Below are positions 1 through 8,235 of a stretch of 64,000 nucleotides of DNA, piece after piece (position 1 is the first letter of the stretch; each line of letters opens with the position of its first letter). The DNA comes from Cohnella sp. WQ 127256. Lineage in GTDB: Bacteria > Bacillota > Bacilli > Paenibacillales > Paenibacillaceae. A program made the translations under genes and the position numbers. The DNA lies in the NCBI RefSeq assembly GCF_024519285.1, contig NZ_JAMZCY010000008.1, positions 279,922 to 343,921 of the forward strand, written 5' to 3'. The notes beneath the pieces are model-generated. The model had not been told where the DNA came from, ran no database searches, and was given only the letters and a program-made list of their open reading frames with translations.

Positions 1-929
1 GAGCTATCGCCGCTATTCTCCTGACGGATATGGGCGTACCCTTCTATTTGACGATTCCAATTATTCTCGTCATCGGTATCGTTGTGGGCTTGTTTAGTGG
101 TGTGCTTGTCGCTTCGATTGGAATCCCATCGTTCGTCGCATCATTAGCGGGTATGCTCATCTTCAGGGGAGCACTGCTAAGGGTTACGGAGAAAAGTGGG
201 ACGATCATTATCAGGGACGAGAACTTCAACGCAATCGGCAACGGGTTTATTCCTTCGATTGCCAAAGTAAACGGGTTGAACGTGCTTTCGTTAATTGTAG
301 GCGTATGTATTATTTTGTTATATATTTATAGCGAATTTTCGAAGCGTAATAGCAAGATTAAGTACAATTTCGAAGTGGTGTCCAATCGCATATTCGCATT
401 AAAAGTCGTTTTCGTTTCGGCCATTATTGCTTATATTACTTGGATTCTTGCTGGGTATAACGGATTTTCCTGGACTGTTATTATTATGCTGCTTGTTGTC
501 GTAATCTATCACTTCCTAACAACGAAAACCGTACTTGGAAGGCATATTTACGCGGTGGGTAGTAATCCGGAAGCCGCGCATCTAAGTGGAATAAATGTTA
601 AGAAGATTACGTACATTGTATTCGGTTCCATGGGCATGCTCTCGGCGTTGTCCGGTATTCTATTCACTGCCCGCCTTCAATCTGCGACGACGACCGCGGG
701 TACGTTGTTTGAGTTAGATGCAATCGCAGCCGCGTACGTCGGTGGTGTATCCGCAGCTGGTGGAGTCGGCAAAGTGACGGGGTCAATTATTGGAGCTATC
801 GTAATGGCTTCGCTATCCAGTGGGATGAACCTGCTGGGAGTCGGGATCTCCTATCAGTACATGATACGTGGTGCTGTGCTGGCCGCGGCTGTTATCTTCG
901 ATGTCATGACTCGTAAACAAAGAAGCTAG
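1..929 (+). CDS. mmsB: Multiple-monosaccharide ABC transporter permease, 5' truncated by window edge
   Basis: This is the membrane subunit of a CUT2-type sugar importer (GguB/MmsB/XylH family), which carries monosaccharides through the cytoplasmic membrane together with an ATPase and a sugar-binding lipoprotein. The reading frame is open from base 3, reading AIAAILLTD before the first internal ATG at 30, so the true start lies upstream of the window. The visible part, about 309 residues, is a run of hydrophobic segments. It includes the family-typical stretch around the motif GSNPEAAHLSGI and a C-terminal glycine/alanine-rich region with DAIAAAYVGGVSAAGG. Full-length relatives have about 390 residues, so roughly 80 are missing. 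A good intrinsic terminator follows at 997-1049, so this is the last gene of its operon. The family is secure; the exact sugar cannot be read from sequence. Confidence 0.85.
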   Translation, partial: AIAAILLTDMGVPFYLTIPIILVIGIVVGLFSGVLVASIGIPSFVASLAGMLIFRGALLRVTEKSGTIIIRDENFNAIGNGFIPSIAKVNGLNVLSLIVGVCIILLYIYSEFSKRNSKIKYNFEVVSNRIFALKVVFVSAIIAYITWILAGYNGFSWTVIIMLLVVVIYHFLTTKTVLGRHIYAVGSNPEAAHLSGINVKKITYIVFGSMGMLSALSGILFTARLQSATTTAGTLFELDAIAAAYVGGVSAAGGVGKVTGSIIGAIVMASLSSGMNLLGVGISYQYMIRGAVLAAAVIFDVMTRKQRS

Positions 930-996
930 TTGGATTTGTACGAAGCAAGCATGCCCTCAACGACCGAAAGGCGCCGACGGTATGTTGTTTGAGTGA

Positions 997-1049
997 GCCG
1001 TTCTCGACTCGTACCGCGAATTGCGCGGGGGAGCTGAGAGCGGCTTTTT
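997..1049 (+). terminator. Intrinsic terminator after the sugar permease gene
   Basis: Arms GCCGTTCTC (997-1005) and GAGAGCGGC (1036-1044) form a 9-bp stem with one G-U pair. A nested CCGCG/CGCGG hairpin sits inside, and TTTTT follows at 1045-1049. Confidence 0.85.
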
Positions 1050-1202
1050 CGAATCCTTGTAAGCTAGTGGAATAATGGGTGCACGGATTTCGGAAGGTTT
1101 TGAAGGTTTCAAGGTGCCGCTGAAAATGATAAGCTGTTCAACATAAGAGAAGTGCGCAGAGGATGAGTCGATTTGTTGGAACGGAAGGAGACCCGGGACG
1201 TT

Positions 1203-3713
1203 ATGGAACAGTTGCCCATCGAATTGGTACTACCCGAGTTGCTACAGGTGATGTCCACTCATCGCAACGCGGTGCTGATTGCCGCACCTGGTGCAGGGAA
1301 AACAACTCGAGTGCCATTATCGTTACTGGATGAGCCATGGCTTGCCGGACAGAAGATCTTAATGCTAGAGCCTAGACGGTTAGCTGCTCGAAGCTCGGCT
1401 AAGTATATGGCGCATACCTTAGGCGAATCCATTGGTGAAACGGTCGGATACCGCGTGAAGATGGACACTAAGGTCGGACCACGAACCCGTATCGAAGTCA
1501 TTACGGAAGGCGTGCTGACAAGAATGCTGCAAGCTGATCCGACACTTGAAGGGGTCGGCCTAGTTATCTTTGATGAATTTCATGAGAGAAGCCTGCAAGC
1601 AGATCTAGGCTTAGCGCTATGTATACAGTCTCAAACCCTACTGAGGGATGATCTTAAGCTCTTAATCATGAGTGCAACCTTGGAGGCGGAGCCCGTTGCA
1701 GATTTACTGGGTGGGGCACCCGTCGTCAGCAGCGAAGGTCGAAGCTTCCCTGTAGAGACGGTATATCGACCTAAGCCCAATGGTGGTAGTGGTAGAGGGG
1801 TCTTTCTGGAGGATGCTGTCGTACAGGTGATTTCGGATGCGCTACATTCTCACGAAGGGGATTTGCTTGTTTTTCTACCTGGAGTCGGTGAAATCCGATC
1901 TGTACAAGCGAAGCTGAGTCGAAGGCTGTCAGGCTATTCTAATGAGATAAGGATCTGTCCTCTTCATGGAAGTCTGACGAGTGATGCCCAAGACCAGGCG
2001 TTATCTCCGGCTTCACAGGGACAACGTAAGGTCGTGCTAGCGACCTCTGTGGCAGAAACGAGCTTGACGGTTGAAGGAGTCACTGTCGTTATCGATAGTG
2101 GATTAATGAGGGTGTCCCGATTCTCGCCAAGGACGGGCATGTCACGGCTAGACACCGTAACGGTTTCGGCAGCATCCGCAGATCAGCGACGCGGGCGAGC
2201 GGGGCGGCTTATGCCTGGAACGTGCTACCGGTTATGGAGCCAAGAGGAGCAACAGAGCTTGGCCCCTCGAAGCGTCCCCGAAATTGTTGAGGCGGATTTG
2301 GCCCCTCTATTATTAGAGCTATCCGTATGGGGAGTGCAGGATACATCGGAGCTAGTCTGGCTTGATGCTCCACCAGCACCTGCTCTCCAGCAGGCGCGTG
2401 AATTGCTTATTCAGCTTGGCGCGTTAGATAAGACTGGACAACGAGTTACAGCGCACGGCAAACAGATGGCTGAATTCGGGAAGCACCCGCGTATTGCTCA
2501 TATGCTGATAAAGGCGATCCCCATCGGGTTAGGTCGTTTAGGGTGCGAGTTAGCTGTTTTACTAGGAGAACGTGACTTTATTCGTTATGAAGGGCAAGCA
2601 CCAACTGCGGATATTCGCGTGAGGTTGGAAGCTCTTCACGGATCTGGAGTCTACTCAGTTGATGAAGGAACGCGAAGGAGATTGTCAGAAGAAGCTAGCC
2701 GATTGCAGCGCGAGCTTGGCATACAGCATTCAACGCATACTTCAAAGGATATTCAAGCTTGCGGTCTGCTGCTAGCCTTTGCTTATCCAGACCGAATTGG
2801 CCGTCAGCGTGACAATGGGAAATACTTGATGAGTGGGGGAAGAGGTGCGGCATTCCTCAGTGGTCAGACGCTAGCCCACGAGCCCTGGATTGTGGTGGCA
2901 GATGTGGACGATTCGGGAACGGACAGTCGGATACGCCTAGCGGCACCTGTAACCTACGAGCAGCTAGAGACACATTTACAAGAAGAAATGAATGTGGAAG
3001 CGCATATTTACTGGGATTCTGAATCGAAGTCCGTGCGCGGACGAGCTCGTAAGAAGCTTGGTGCGTTGTTGCTTGAGGAAACACCATTAAGTCGTCCACC
3101 AGCGGACCTTGTGCTGCGAACTTTACTTGAGGGGATTCGTACAGAAGGCTTGGAGCTGCTCCCTTGGTCGAAAGCGGCGCGGCAACTGCAGGAACGAACG
3201 ATATTCATCCGTCATCACGATGCTTCATGGCCGGATTTATCTGATGAAGCTCTGATGGGAACGATGGAGCAATGGCTGGCAGGATATATGGAAGGTATGA
3301 AAGGTAGGAACGATCTTCAACGGCTTCAGGTTAAGGATATTCTCGAATCCTTATTATCCTGGGAGCAGCGACAAGAGCTGGAGCATAGCGTACCTACTCA
3401 TTGGTCTGTGCCAAGTGGGAGTCGCGTGCCGGTTGATTATAGCGATATCCATGCGCCGAGTATCTCGGTCCGATTACAGGAGCTATTTGGATTATCGGAA
3501 ACACCACGTATCGCGGGGGGGAGAGTGCCGCTTACGTTAAATCTATTGTCTCCTGCGCAACGTCCTGTTCAGGTTACACGAGATTTGGCTAGCTTCTGGA
3601 GGAATACCTACTTTGAGGTGCGCAAAGATTTGAAAGGGCGTTACCCAAAGCATTACTGGCCAGATAATCCACTCGAAGCTGAGGCGACACGTAGAGTGAA
3701 ACCATCAAAGTAG
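1203..3713 (+). CDS. hrpB: HrpB-type DEAH-box ATP-dependent helicase
   Basis: This is a superfamily 2 DEAH/RHA-type RNA helicase of the HrpB family. Its physiological substrate is not settled in any organism. Visible motifs are Walker A APGAGKTT near residue 28, FDEFHERS (motif II in the DEFH form), MSATLE (motif III), and QRRGRAGR (motif VI), followed by the winged-helix and long HrpB-specific C-terminal regions. The length of about 836 residues is normal. I chose ATG 1203 because the protein then begins like other HrpB proteins (MEQLPIE...) and GGAAGGAG lies at 1183-1190. The frame also allows a TTG at 1173, ten codons upstream. It is monocistronic, between terminators at 997-1049 and 3748-3796. 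HrpB is commoner in Proteobacteria than in Firmicutes. Confidence 0.9.
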   Translation: MEQLPIELVLPELLQVMSTHRNAVLIAAPGAGKTTRVPLSLLDEPWLAGQKILMLEPRRLAARSSAKYMAHTLGESIGETVGYRVKMDTKVGPRTRIEVITEGVLTRMLQADPTLEGVGLVIFDEFHERSLQADLGLALCIQSQTLLRDDLKLLIMSATLEAEPVADLLGGAPVVSSEGRSFPVETVYRPKPNGGSGRGVFLEDAVVQVISDALHSHEGDLLVFLPGVGEIRSVQAKLSRRLSGYSNEIRICPLHGSLTSDAQDQALSPASQGQRKVVLATSVAETSLTVEGVTVVIDSGLMRVSRFSPRTGMSRLDTVTVSAASADQRRGRAGRLMPGTCYRLWSQEEQQSLAPRSVPEIVEADLAPLLLELSVWGVQDTSELVWLDAPPAPALQQARELLIQLGALDKTGQRVTAHGKQMAEFGKHPRIAHMLIKAIPIGLGRLGCELAVLLGERDFIRYEGQAPTADIRVRLEALHGSGVYSVDEGTRRRLSEEASRLQRELGIQHSTHTSKDIQACGLLLAFAYPDRIGRQRDNGKYLMSGGRGAAFLSGQTLAHEPWIVVADVDDSGTDSRIRLAAPVTYEQLETHLQEEMNVEAHIYWDSESKSVRGRARKKLGALLLEETPLSRPPADLVLRTLLEGIRTEGLELLPWSKAARQLQERTIFIRHHDASWPDLSDEALMGTMEQWLAGYMEGMKGRNDLQRLQVKDILESLLSWEQRQELEHSVPTHWSVPSGSRVPVDYSDIHAPSISVRLQELFGLSETPRIAGGRVPLTLNLLSPAQRPVQVTRDLASFWRNTYFEVRKDLKGRYPKHYWPDNPLEAEATRRVKPSK

Positions 3714-3747
3714 AAGAAAAGAAGAGGCAAGACACGCGTATAACAGC

Positions 3748-3796
3748 AAGGGGCTCTCCCAATAGGTCACTTCAGACCCTACAGGAAAGCCCCTTT
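3748..3796. terminator. Convergent terminator between hrpB and the acidic-protein gene
   Basis: AAGGGGCT (3748-3755) pairs with AGCCCCTT (3788-3795) around a 32-base loop. It lies between two converging genes and can serve both. The T-tract is short on either strand. Confidence 0.6.
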
Positions 3797-3814
3797 GAAA
3801 TCGAATAAGATAGA

Positions 3815-4126
3815 TTAGTCAGCGACCGTTTCCGATTCTTCTTCTTCGGAGGATTCGGTTTCGTGCGCGGCAACCTCTGCTAATGCAGGCTCGTCCGCTT
3901 CGGCTTCAGCCGTAACTTCCTCTGCCTCGGCAGCTACTTTCTCTTCATCAGAGGAAGCTTCCACAACCGCTTCTTCTTCATCCGCGCTTGCTTCTACAGC
4001 TTCCTCTTCCCCAGCTTCAGCTTCTACTTCTTCAGCAACAGCTTCCACTTCTTCTTCTGCTACCGCTTCTGCATCCGCTTCCACTTCTTCAGCTACAACT
4101 ACTACTTCTTCGTTATCCAAGTCCAT
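3815..4126 (-). CDS. Extremely acidic, low-complexity small protein
   Basis: I do not recognise this protein. It has 103 residues built almost only from Glu, Ala, Val, Asp and Ser. I count about 38 Glu and 7 Asp against a single Lys and a single His, with no Arg, Cys or aromatic residue. It reads as imperfect repeats of short units such as AEEVEA and EEEAVEAS, so it should be a soluble, disordered or helical polyanion without a signal peptide or membrane segment. ATG 4126 is chosen because GGGAGGT lies nine bases upstream; the frame is open further but without a ribosome site. It is divergent from the pseudouridine synthase gene, whose product has a strongly basic disordered tail. The clear ribosome site, own terminator and clean end favour a real gene. 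Function is unknown. Confidence 0.7.
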   Translation of the reverse strand: MDLDNEEVVVVAEEVEADAEAVAEEEVEAVAEEVEAEAGEEEAVEASADEEEAVVEASSDEEKVAAEAEEVTAEAEADEPALAEVAAHETESSEEEESETVAD

Positions 4127-4440
4127 CTTGATCAAACCTCCCGGGGTCATGTTAAGGGGACAATCCCCTAATATCTAAGTTATATCTCAAGTCAAAATAT
4201 GGCAATGGTGTTATTTTGTTGTATTCTGACTAGTTTAATCGAAAGAGAGAACAGTCGTGGTCGTTCGACTTATAACGTCAAAAGTTCTTAAGATTGGAAC
4301 GAGGGAAAAGTGACGGAAATTCAGTTGAAGGATGCCGTCGGATGATCTTGCATTGACTTTGCTTGGGTGTTCCCGTATATTTGTCGGCAAAGCCCTTCTA
4401 ATCGTAGCAGGCGTGGAATGGAATCGGGGGAGTTTCTAGC
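4127..4440. promoter_or_regulatory. Divergent intergenic region with sigma-A promoter for the pseudouridine synthase
   Basis: On the plus strand TTGACT (4353-4358) is followed after 17 bases by TATATT (4376-4381), a near-consensus sigma-A promoter reading toward the gene at 4441. An inverted repeat GGGGA-CAA-TCCCC (4156-4168) sits just upstream of the ribosome site of the acidic-protein gene and could be a small hairpin or an operator. For the minus strand I see only weak promoter candidates. No gene is visible in these 314 bases. Confidence 0.65.
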
Positions 4441-5652
4441 ATGAGTGGAGCAGGACGGAATAGACAGAACGGTGCACAGAACGGTGCATATAAACAAAAG
4501 GGTAGCAATGAGAGAAACGGACGTAGGGATCGCTCAGAAAATTCAAGTTCACCTAAGAAGTATAATGATCGTGGAGCATCCAGTGGGCGGACTGAACGAG
4601 TGGCAAGATCGGAATCCCCTAATCGGGGACAACAAAGACAGAACACAAATGGCGAACGTGGGAATCCCATGAAGCAGTCCATTGAACGAGGTGCCCCACC
4701 AAAGCGAACCGGGAACGGTAGTCCATCGGTAAGTCGCGGTGGAAGAAGTAATGAAGGTGGCGGTTCGCATTCGATGATTGGCATGGGTCGCATTAAGGGT
4801 GAATGGATGGATATTCGTCTACCCGACAACCTGATCGGTGCACCGATGTCGGTCATCGGCAAAGCGTTACCCCTGCCGCCCAAATTATTATCGAAATTAA
4901 TGCGCAATCGTGGATGCATTCTGCAAGGTCCTAATCTGAGATTGCATCTGTTTCCTCGGGAGGAAAGAGATTTTCCATCCGATTGGATGGAGCTTAATAT
5001 CTTGTATGAAGATGAATTTACGCTAATCGTGAACAAGCCTGCTGGCATCGAGGTTCATCCGAGTGAGAAAGGTCAACGAAAGACACTTGCACACGCGGTA
5101 GCTGCTTATTATGAGATGTCAGGGAAGGATGTACGGATTCGCCATGTTCATCGTATAGATAAGGATACGACTGGTCCCGTTTTATACGCTAAAAATGAGT
5201 TTGCGCACTATCAGTACGATAAGGCAATGCGGGAGAAATCCATCGAGCGCATCTATATGGCATTGGCTGAAGGTTACGTAGAAGGTAATAAAGGTAAAAT
5301 AGATAAGCCGATTGGACAGGATCGCCATCATTCCACCCGACGTCGGGTTAGTGATACGGGGGATCCGGCTGTGACCCACTTCGAGGTCGTTGAGCGGTTA
5401 GCGGATCATACTCTTTTGCGCCTGCGACTGGAGACAGGGCGTACGCATCAAATCCGAGTACATCTTTCCTCGATAAATCATGCACTGGCTGGAGACGGCA
5501 TGTATGGAGGCACGCGGGGTGTAATATCTCGTCAAGCGCTGCATGGAGAACAACTCATCTGGAGACATCCTTGGACAGGGGAGAAGCAGTCTGTTCGAGC
5601 CCCATTGCCAGATGATTTCAATCAAGCAGTGAACAAGCTGCGCCGAAACTAA
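4441..5652 (+). CDS. RluD-family 23S rRNA-type pseudouridine synthase with long basic N-terminal tail
   Basis: This enzyme should isomerise uridine to pseudouridine in RNA. The catalytic half (residues about 185-400) carries HRIDKDTTG, with the catalytic Asp, then RIYMALAEG and the conserved LETGRTHQIRVHL. A degenerate S4-like segment precedes it (about 120-175). What is odd is the first roughly 115 residues: a disordered segment rich in Arg, Asn, Gly, Ser and Gln, beginning MSGAGRNRQNG, that looks like an RNA-binding tail. ATG 4441 has GGGGGAG eight bases upstream. A sigma-A promoter lies at 4353-4381 and a strong terminator at 5693-5733, so it is monocistronic. The family is certain; the target base is not. 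Confidence 0.88.
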   Translation: MSGAGRNRQNGAQNGAYKQKGSNERNGRRDRSENSSSPKKYNDRGASSGRTERVARSESPNRGQQRQNTNGERGNPMKQSIERGAPPKRTGNGSPSVSRGGRSNEGGGSHSMIGMGRIKGEWMDIRLPDNLIGAPMSVIGKALPLPPKLLSKLMRNRGCILQGPNLRLHLFPREERDFPSDWMELNILYEDEFTLIVNKPAGIEVHPSEKGQRKTLAHAVAAYYEMSGKDVRIRHVHRIDKDTTGPVLYAKNEFAHYQYDKAMREKSIERIYMALAEGYVEGNKGKIDKPIGQDRHHSTRRRVSDTGDPAVTHFEVVERLADHTLLRLRLETGRTHQIRVHLSSINHALAGDGMYGGTRGVISRQALHGEQLIWRHPWTGEKQSVRAPLPDDFNQAVNKLRRN

Positions 5653-5692
5653 TATAATGGACTTTGTTTGAGATTTTCTACCTAATCATAGA

Positions 5693-5733
5693 AGAAGCTT
5701 CGGTACCCTGTATCTGGGTACGAAGCTTCTTTT
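5693..5733. terminator. Strong bidirectional terminator
   Basis: AGAAGCTTCGGTACCC pairs with GGGTACGAAGCTTCT (one bulged G) around a 7-base loop, followed by TTTT. It separates the converging pseudouridine synthase gene and the sugar operon. Confidence 0.9.
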
Positions 5734-5798
5734 AGGTCATGCAGTTAGGTGGCAGTGAACTAGAGAGCGAATAAAGTGCATCGACGATACTTCTTATT

Positions 5799-7070
5799 CT
5801 ATTCCCGTAAGCATATCGCTTCCGTCATTAAATAGGAGATCGTAGCTTCCGCACCACAATTGATGTTGGGGCCGTCTTGCATGAGTCCATCGCAGCAGCT
5901 GCCATCTTCAGGATCGATCATGGGGACGCGGAGGTCATTATAACCATAATACCAAGCTCTGCACGAATCTCGCAGAGCACGATAATAGGCTGGGCTGTTT
6001 ACACCAACGTCGACATCTGACTCCATCATCGAGCGCGTGTTTAATTTTGAATGTCCTAGCACTGCGGATTGACTTGAACGGCAGTTATCTGAGCGTGAGT
6101 CAATCGTACCCTTGCCATGAGCGCTGCCGACTAATCTCGCGGATTGATCCTGCTCGAACAGTCTCGTTGCCAGAGCAGACTCCTCCAAAGCAAGCGCTAG
6201 CTTAAACATCTCGAGCGGCTGCTGATCCCATCGACTGCCCCTTACACAATCGGAGGTGCGCCAGCCCTCGTTGCCGATGGGGCGAAGCCATCCTTCATCG
6301 GTGGTCATCGCCTCTAGCAGGAAGTTGAGGCTCTCCATTCCCGTTCTTAAGGTTTCCGTTTGTAATGTATATCGATAGGTTCGCAGCATCGCCCATGGAA
6401 GTACCCCATTACTGTAAGTCATCGCAGGCTCAAACCAGCGCCAATTATCGTCAGAGAAATGAAGGAATGCACGATTAAGCAACGACTCCAGACGAACCAA
6501 ATGATGCTTGAGCTCCCCCATCACATCTAGAGGGAGATCGATAATCCCTTCTCGCGAGGCCTCCAGTAAATGAGCGCAAGTAGCCATGACAAAAGCTTGG
6601 CCTCGTAAGGAGTCAATTCTATTAAAAGTAGGCAACGAGCGCTCCACGACGACTCTCGCCGTTTCACGATGAGGGCCATCCAGACGGATCCATGCATCCG
6701 CACAAGCCCATATCGAACGACCTTGACAGTCATGGGATAATTCCTCTGGCTCAAGCGTGCGGTTATAGGTAAAGTTATTAAGCCACCAACCATTATCATC
6801 TTGAGCCCATAGCATGAACGCCAAATAAATATCAGCCAACCGATTAAGTTCTGACTTATCCTTAGCAAATTCTACATCCTTTGAACAGATGAATAGCCAC
6901 TCTGTAACTGTCCATAGTGCGCGCGCATTATCGTCAGTCGTATATCCCTCGCGTCGGCGTGGGATGCGACCAAGCGCATGCTCAAGTAATCCAGTATCAT
7001 CCGTCAAGCGGCGCAAATGGGCGAAGGAAGGATGCGCCGAAGGACGGCTAAGCTTTTCATTACCCAACAT
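5799..7070 (-). CDS. Six-hairpin glycosidase-like protein linked to a glycosyltransferase
   Basis: This 423-residue protein belongs to a group of cytoplasmic alpha-helical barrel (six-hairpin-like) proteins. They are found next to, or fused behind, family 4 glycosyltransferases. Supporting marks are the N-terminal motif LRRLTDDTGLLEHA, the motif GYTTDDNARAL, repeated Trp/Tyr-rich helical hairpins, and NCGAEATISYL near the end. No signal peptide is seen. The start overlaps the end of the upstream glycosyltransferase gene by 11 bases, which points to translational coupling. It is the last gene of a three-gene reverse operon ending at the terminator 5693-5733. The biochemical activity is unknown; hydrolysis or phosphorolysis of an oligosaccharide made by the partner is only a guess. 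Confidence 0.7.
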   Translation of the reverse strand: MLGNEKLSRPSAHPSFAHLRRLTDDTGLLEHALGRIPRRREGYTTDDNARALWTVTEWLFICSKDVEFAKDKSELNRLADIYLAFMLWAQDDNGWWLNNFTYNRTLEPEELSHDCQGRSIWACADAWIRLDGPHRETARVVVERSLPTFNRIDSLRGQAFVMATCAHLLEASREGIIDLPLDVMGELKHHLVRLESLLNRAFLHFSDDNWRWFEPAMTYSNGVLPWAMLRTYRYTLQTETLRTGMESLNFLLEAMTTDEGWLRPIGNEGWRTSDCVRGSRWDQQPLEMFKLALALEESALATRLFEQDQSARLVGSAHGKGTIDSRSDNCRSSQSAVLGHSKLNTRSMMESDVDVGVNSPAYYRALRDSCRAWYYGYNDLRVPMIDPEDGSCCDGLMQDGPNINCGAEATISYLMTEAICLRE

Positions 7071-8235
7071 CGGCGATTTTGTCTCTCTGTTCCGAAATGA
7101 CTTGCTGGAACAGCCGCAGGTGTTGCGCCCCCACGTGCGGCCAGTGCATACTTCGCCCGATATCAGAGATGACTCGCTCCCAACTCGTTAACATCCCCGG
7201 ATAAGTAAACAACTCAATGAGCTTAGAGCTCCATGCCCCGACATCCCCATAAGGCAGTAGCATTTCCTCGTGTAACAAATCCTTAGCATAAACATATGGA
7301 GTGGACAATATTGGCCTACCTAAACCTGCTGCATAAGCGAGTGTCCCACTGGTGATTTGACCCATACCTGGATAGGGGGTGAGATAGAGATCGCATGCAG
7401 AGATCAGTGATACTAACTGATCCTCAGGCATATAGCGGTTGATCCATTGTACATGATGCTCTAGTCCAAGTTCTTGGATCAGCTCCATTAATTCCTCACG
7501 GTAGGCTTCACCTTCATGCTTACGAACTTCGGGGTGGGTCTGTCCGGCAATCACGTAGAGGAGGTCTGGAACCGCATGAACGGCGGAAGCCATAGCATGC
7601 AGGATGAGCTCTATTCCTTTGCTTCGTCCGAGTAATCCGAAAGTGAACAACACTTTGCGATTGTCCCAGCCGGCTTCACGTCTAACGTTCACACGGTCAG
7701 CCCGATTGGGCACAGGTGTTCCATGCGGGATAAACATGATTTTCTCAAGGGGTACGTCGAAATTGTCTTGTAGGTAACTAATTCCTTTACGATTCATCAC
7801 AATGATATGGTCGCTCCACAGTGCGATTTCCTTCTGTAGGTCCGAATAAGGAGCAACAGGGTGTTCAAATACCGTATGGAAGGTTGTAACGACCGGCTTC
7901 TTTAAGCGATGTAGAAAATCAACGATATGAGAGCCAGCTTCACCACCGAAAATTCCGAATTCATGTTGGAGCGACACGACATCTACGGTACTCTGATTGA
8001 TCGCATCAGCTACTTTCATATAGTCGTCATTGTCCTGCTTAATGAGAGGAAGCATCCAGGGCTCCTCGTAGTCCGAACGTTCGTCAGGATTGCATACGGT
8101 AATGACAGGGTCAAGCATCCGATTTCCCTTCATATTTGTGATCGCTTCGCGCAAATGGTGAGTGTAAGTAGCTAGCCCGCATTTTTTAGGAATATAAGTA
8201 CTGACGTAAGCGATCTGGGGAAGACGGTTGTTCAT
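7060..8235 (-). CDS. Family 4 (GT-B) glycosyltransferase
   Basis: This is a retaining GT4 glycosyltransferase that transfers a sugar from a nucleotide donor. The N-terminal Rossmann half begins with IAYVSTYIPKKCGLATYT, typical of GT4 enzymes acting on sugars at the cytoplasmic face. The C-terminal donor-binding half has FTFGLLGRSKGIELIL and a downstream acidic/glycine segment (YLTPYPGMGQITSGTLAYA). At 391 residues the length is normal. It overlaps the preceding sugar-nucleotide pyrophosphorylase gene by four bases and the following gene by 11, so the three form one operon. Acceptor and sugar are not readable. A mannose-type donor is possible because the neighbouring nucleotidyltransferase resembles mannose-1-phosphate guanylyltransferases. 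Confidence 0.85.
   Translation of the reverse strand: MNNRLPQIAYVSTYIPKKCGLATYTHHLREAITNMKGNRMLDPVITVCNPDERSDYEEPWMLPLIKQDNDDYMKVADAINQSTVDVVSLQHEFGIFGGEAGSHIVDFLHRLKKPVVTTFHTVFEHPVAPYSDLQKEIALWSDHIIVMNRKGISYLQDNFDVPLEKIMFIPHGTPVPNRADRVNVRREAGWDNRKVLFTFGLLGRSKGIELILHAMASAVHAVPDLLYVIAGQTHPEVRKHEGEAYREELMELIQELGLEHHVQWINRYMPEDQLVSLISACDLYLTPYPGMGQITSGTLAYAAGLGRPILSTPYVYAKDLLHEEMLLPYGDVGAWSSKLIELFTYPGMLTSWERVISDIGRSMHWPHVGAQHLRLFQQVISEQRDKIADVG

Noticed and set aside
3815..4150. Acidic gene considered as a simple repeat artefact
   Set aside because: Rejected as an artefact because it has a good ribosome site nine bases from ATG 4126, a terminator after it and varied codons for Glu and Ala, which argue for a selected protein.
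4398..5048. 216-codon minus-strand frame opposite the basic tail of the pseudouridine synthase
   Set aside because: It mirrors a low-complexity Arg/Gly/Ser-rich region, which often yields long antisense frames rich in Pro, Leu and Arg. No ribosome site was seen.
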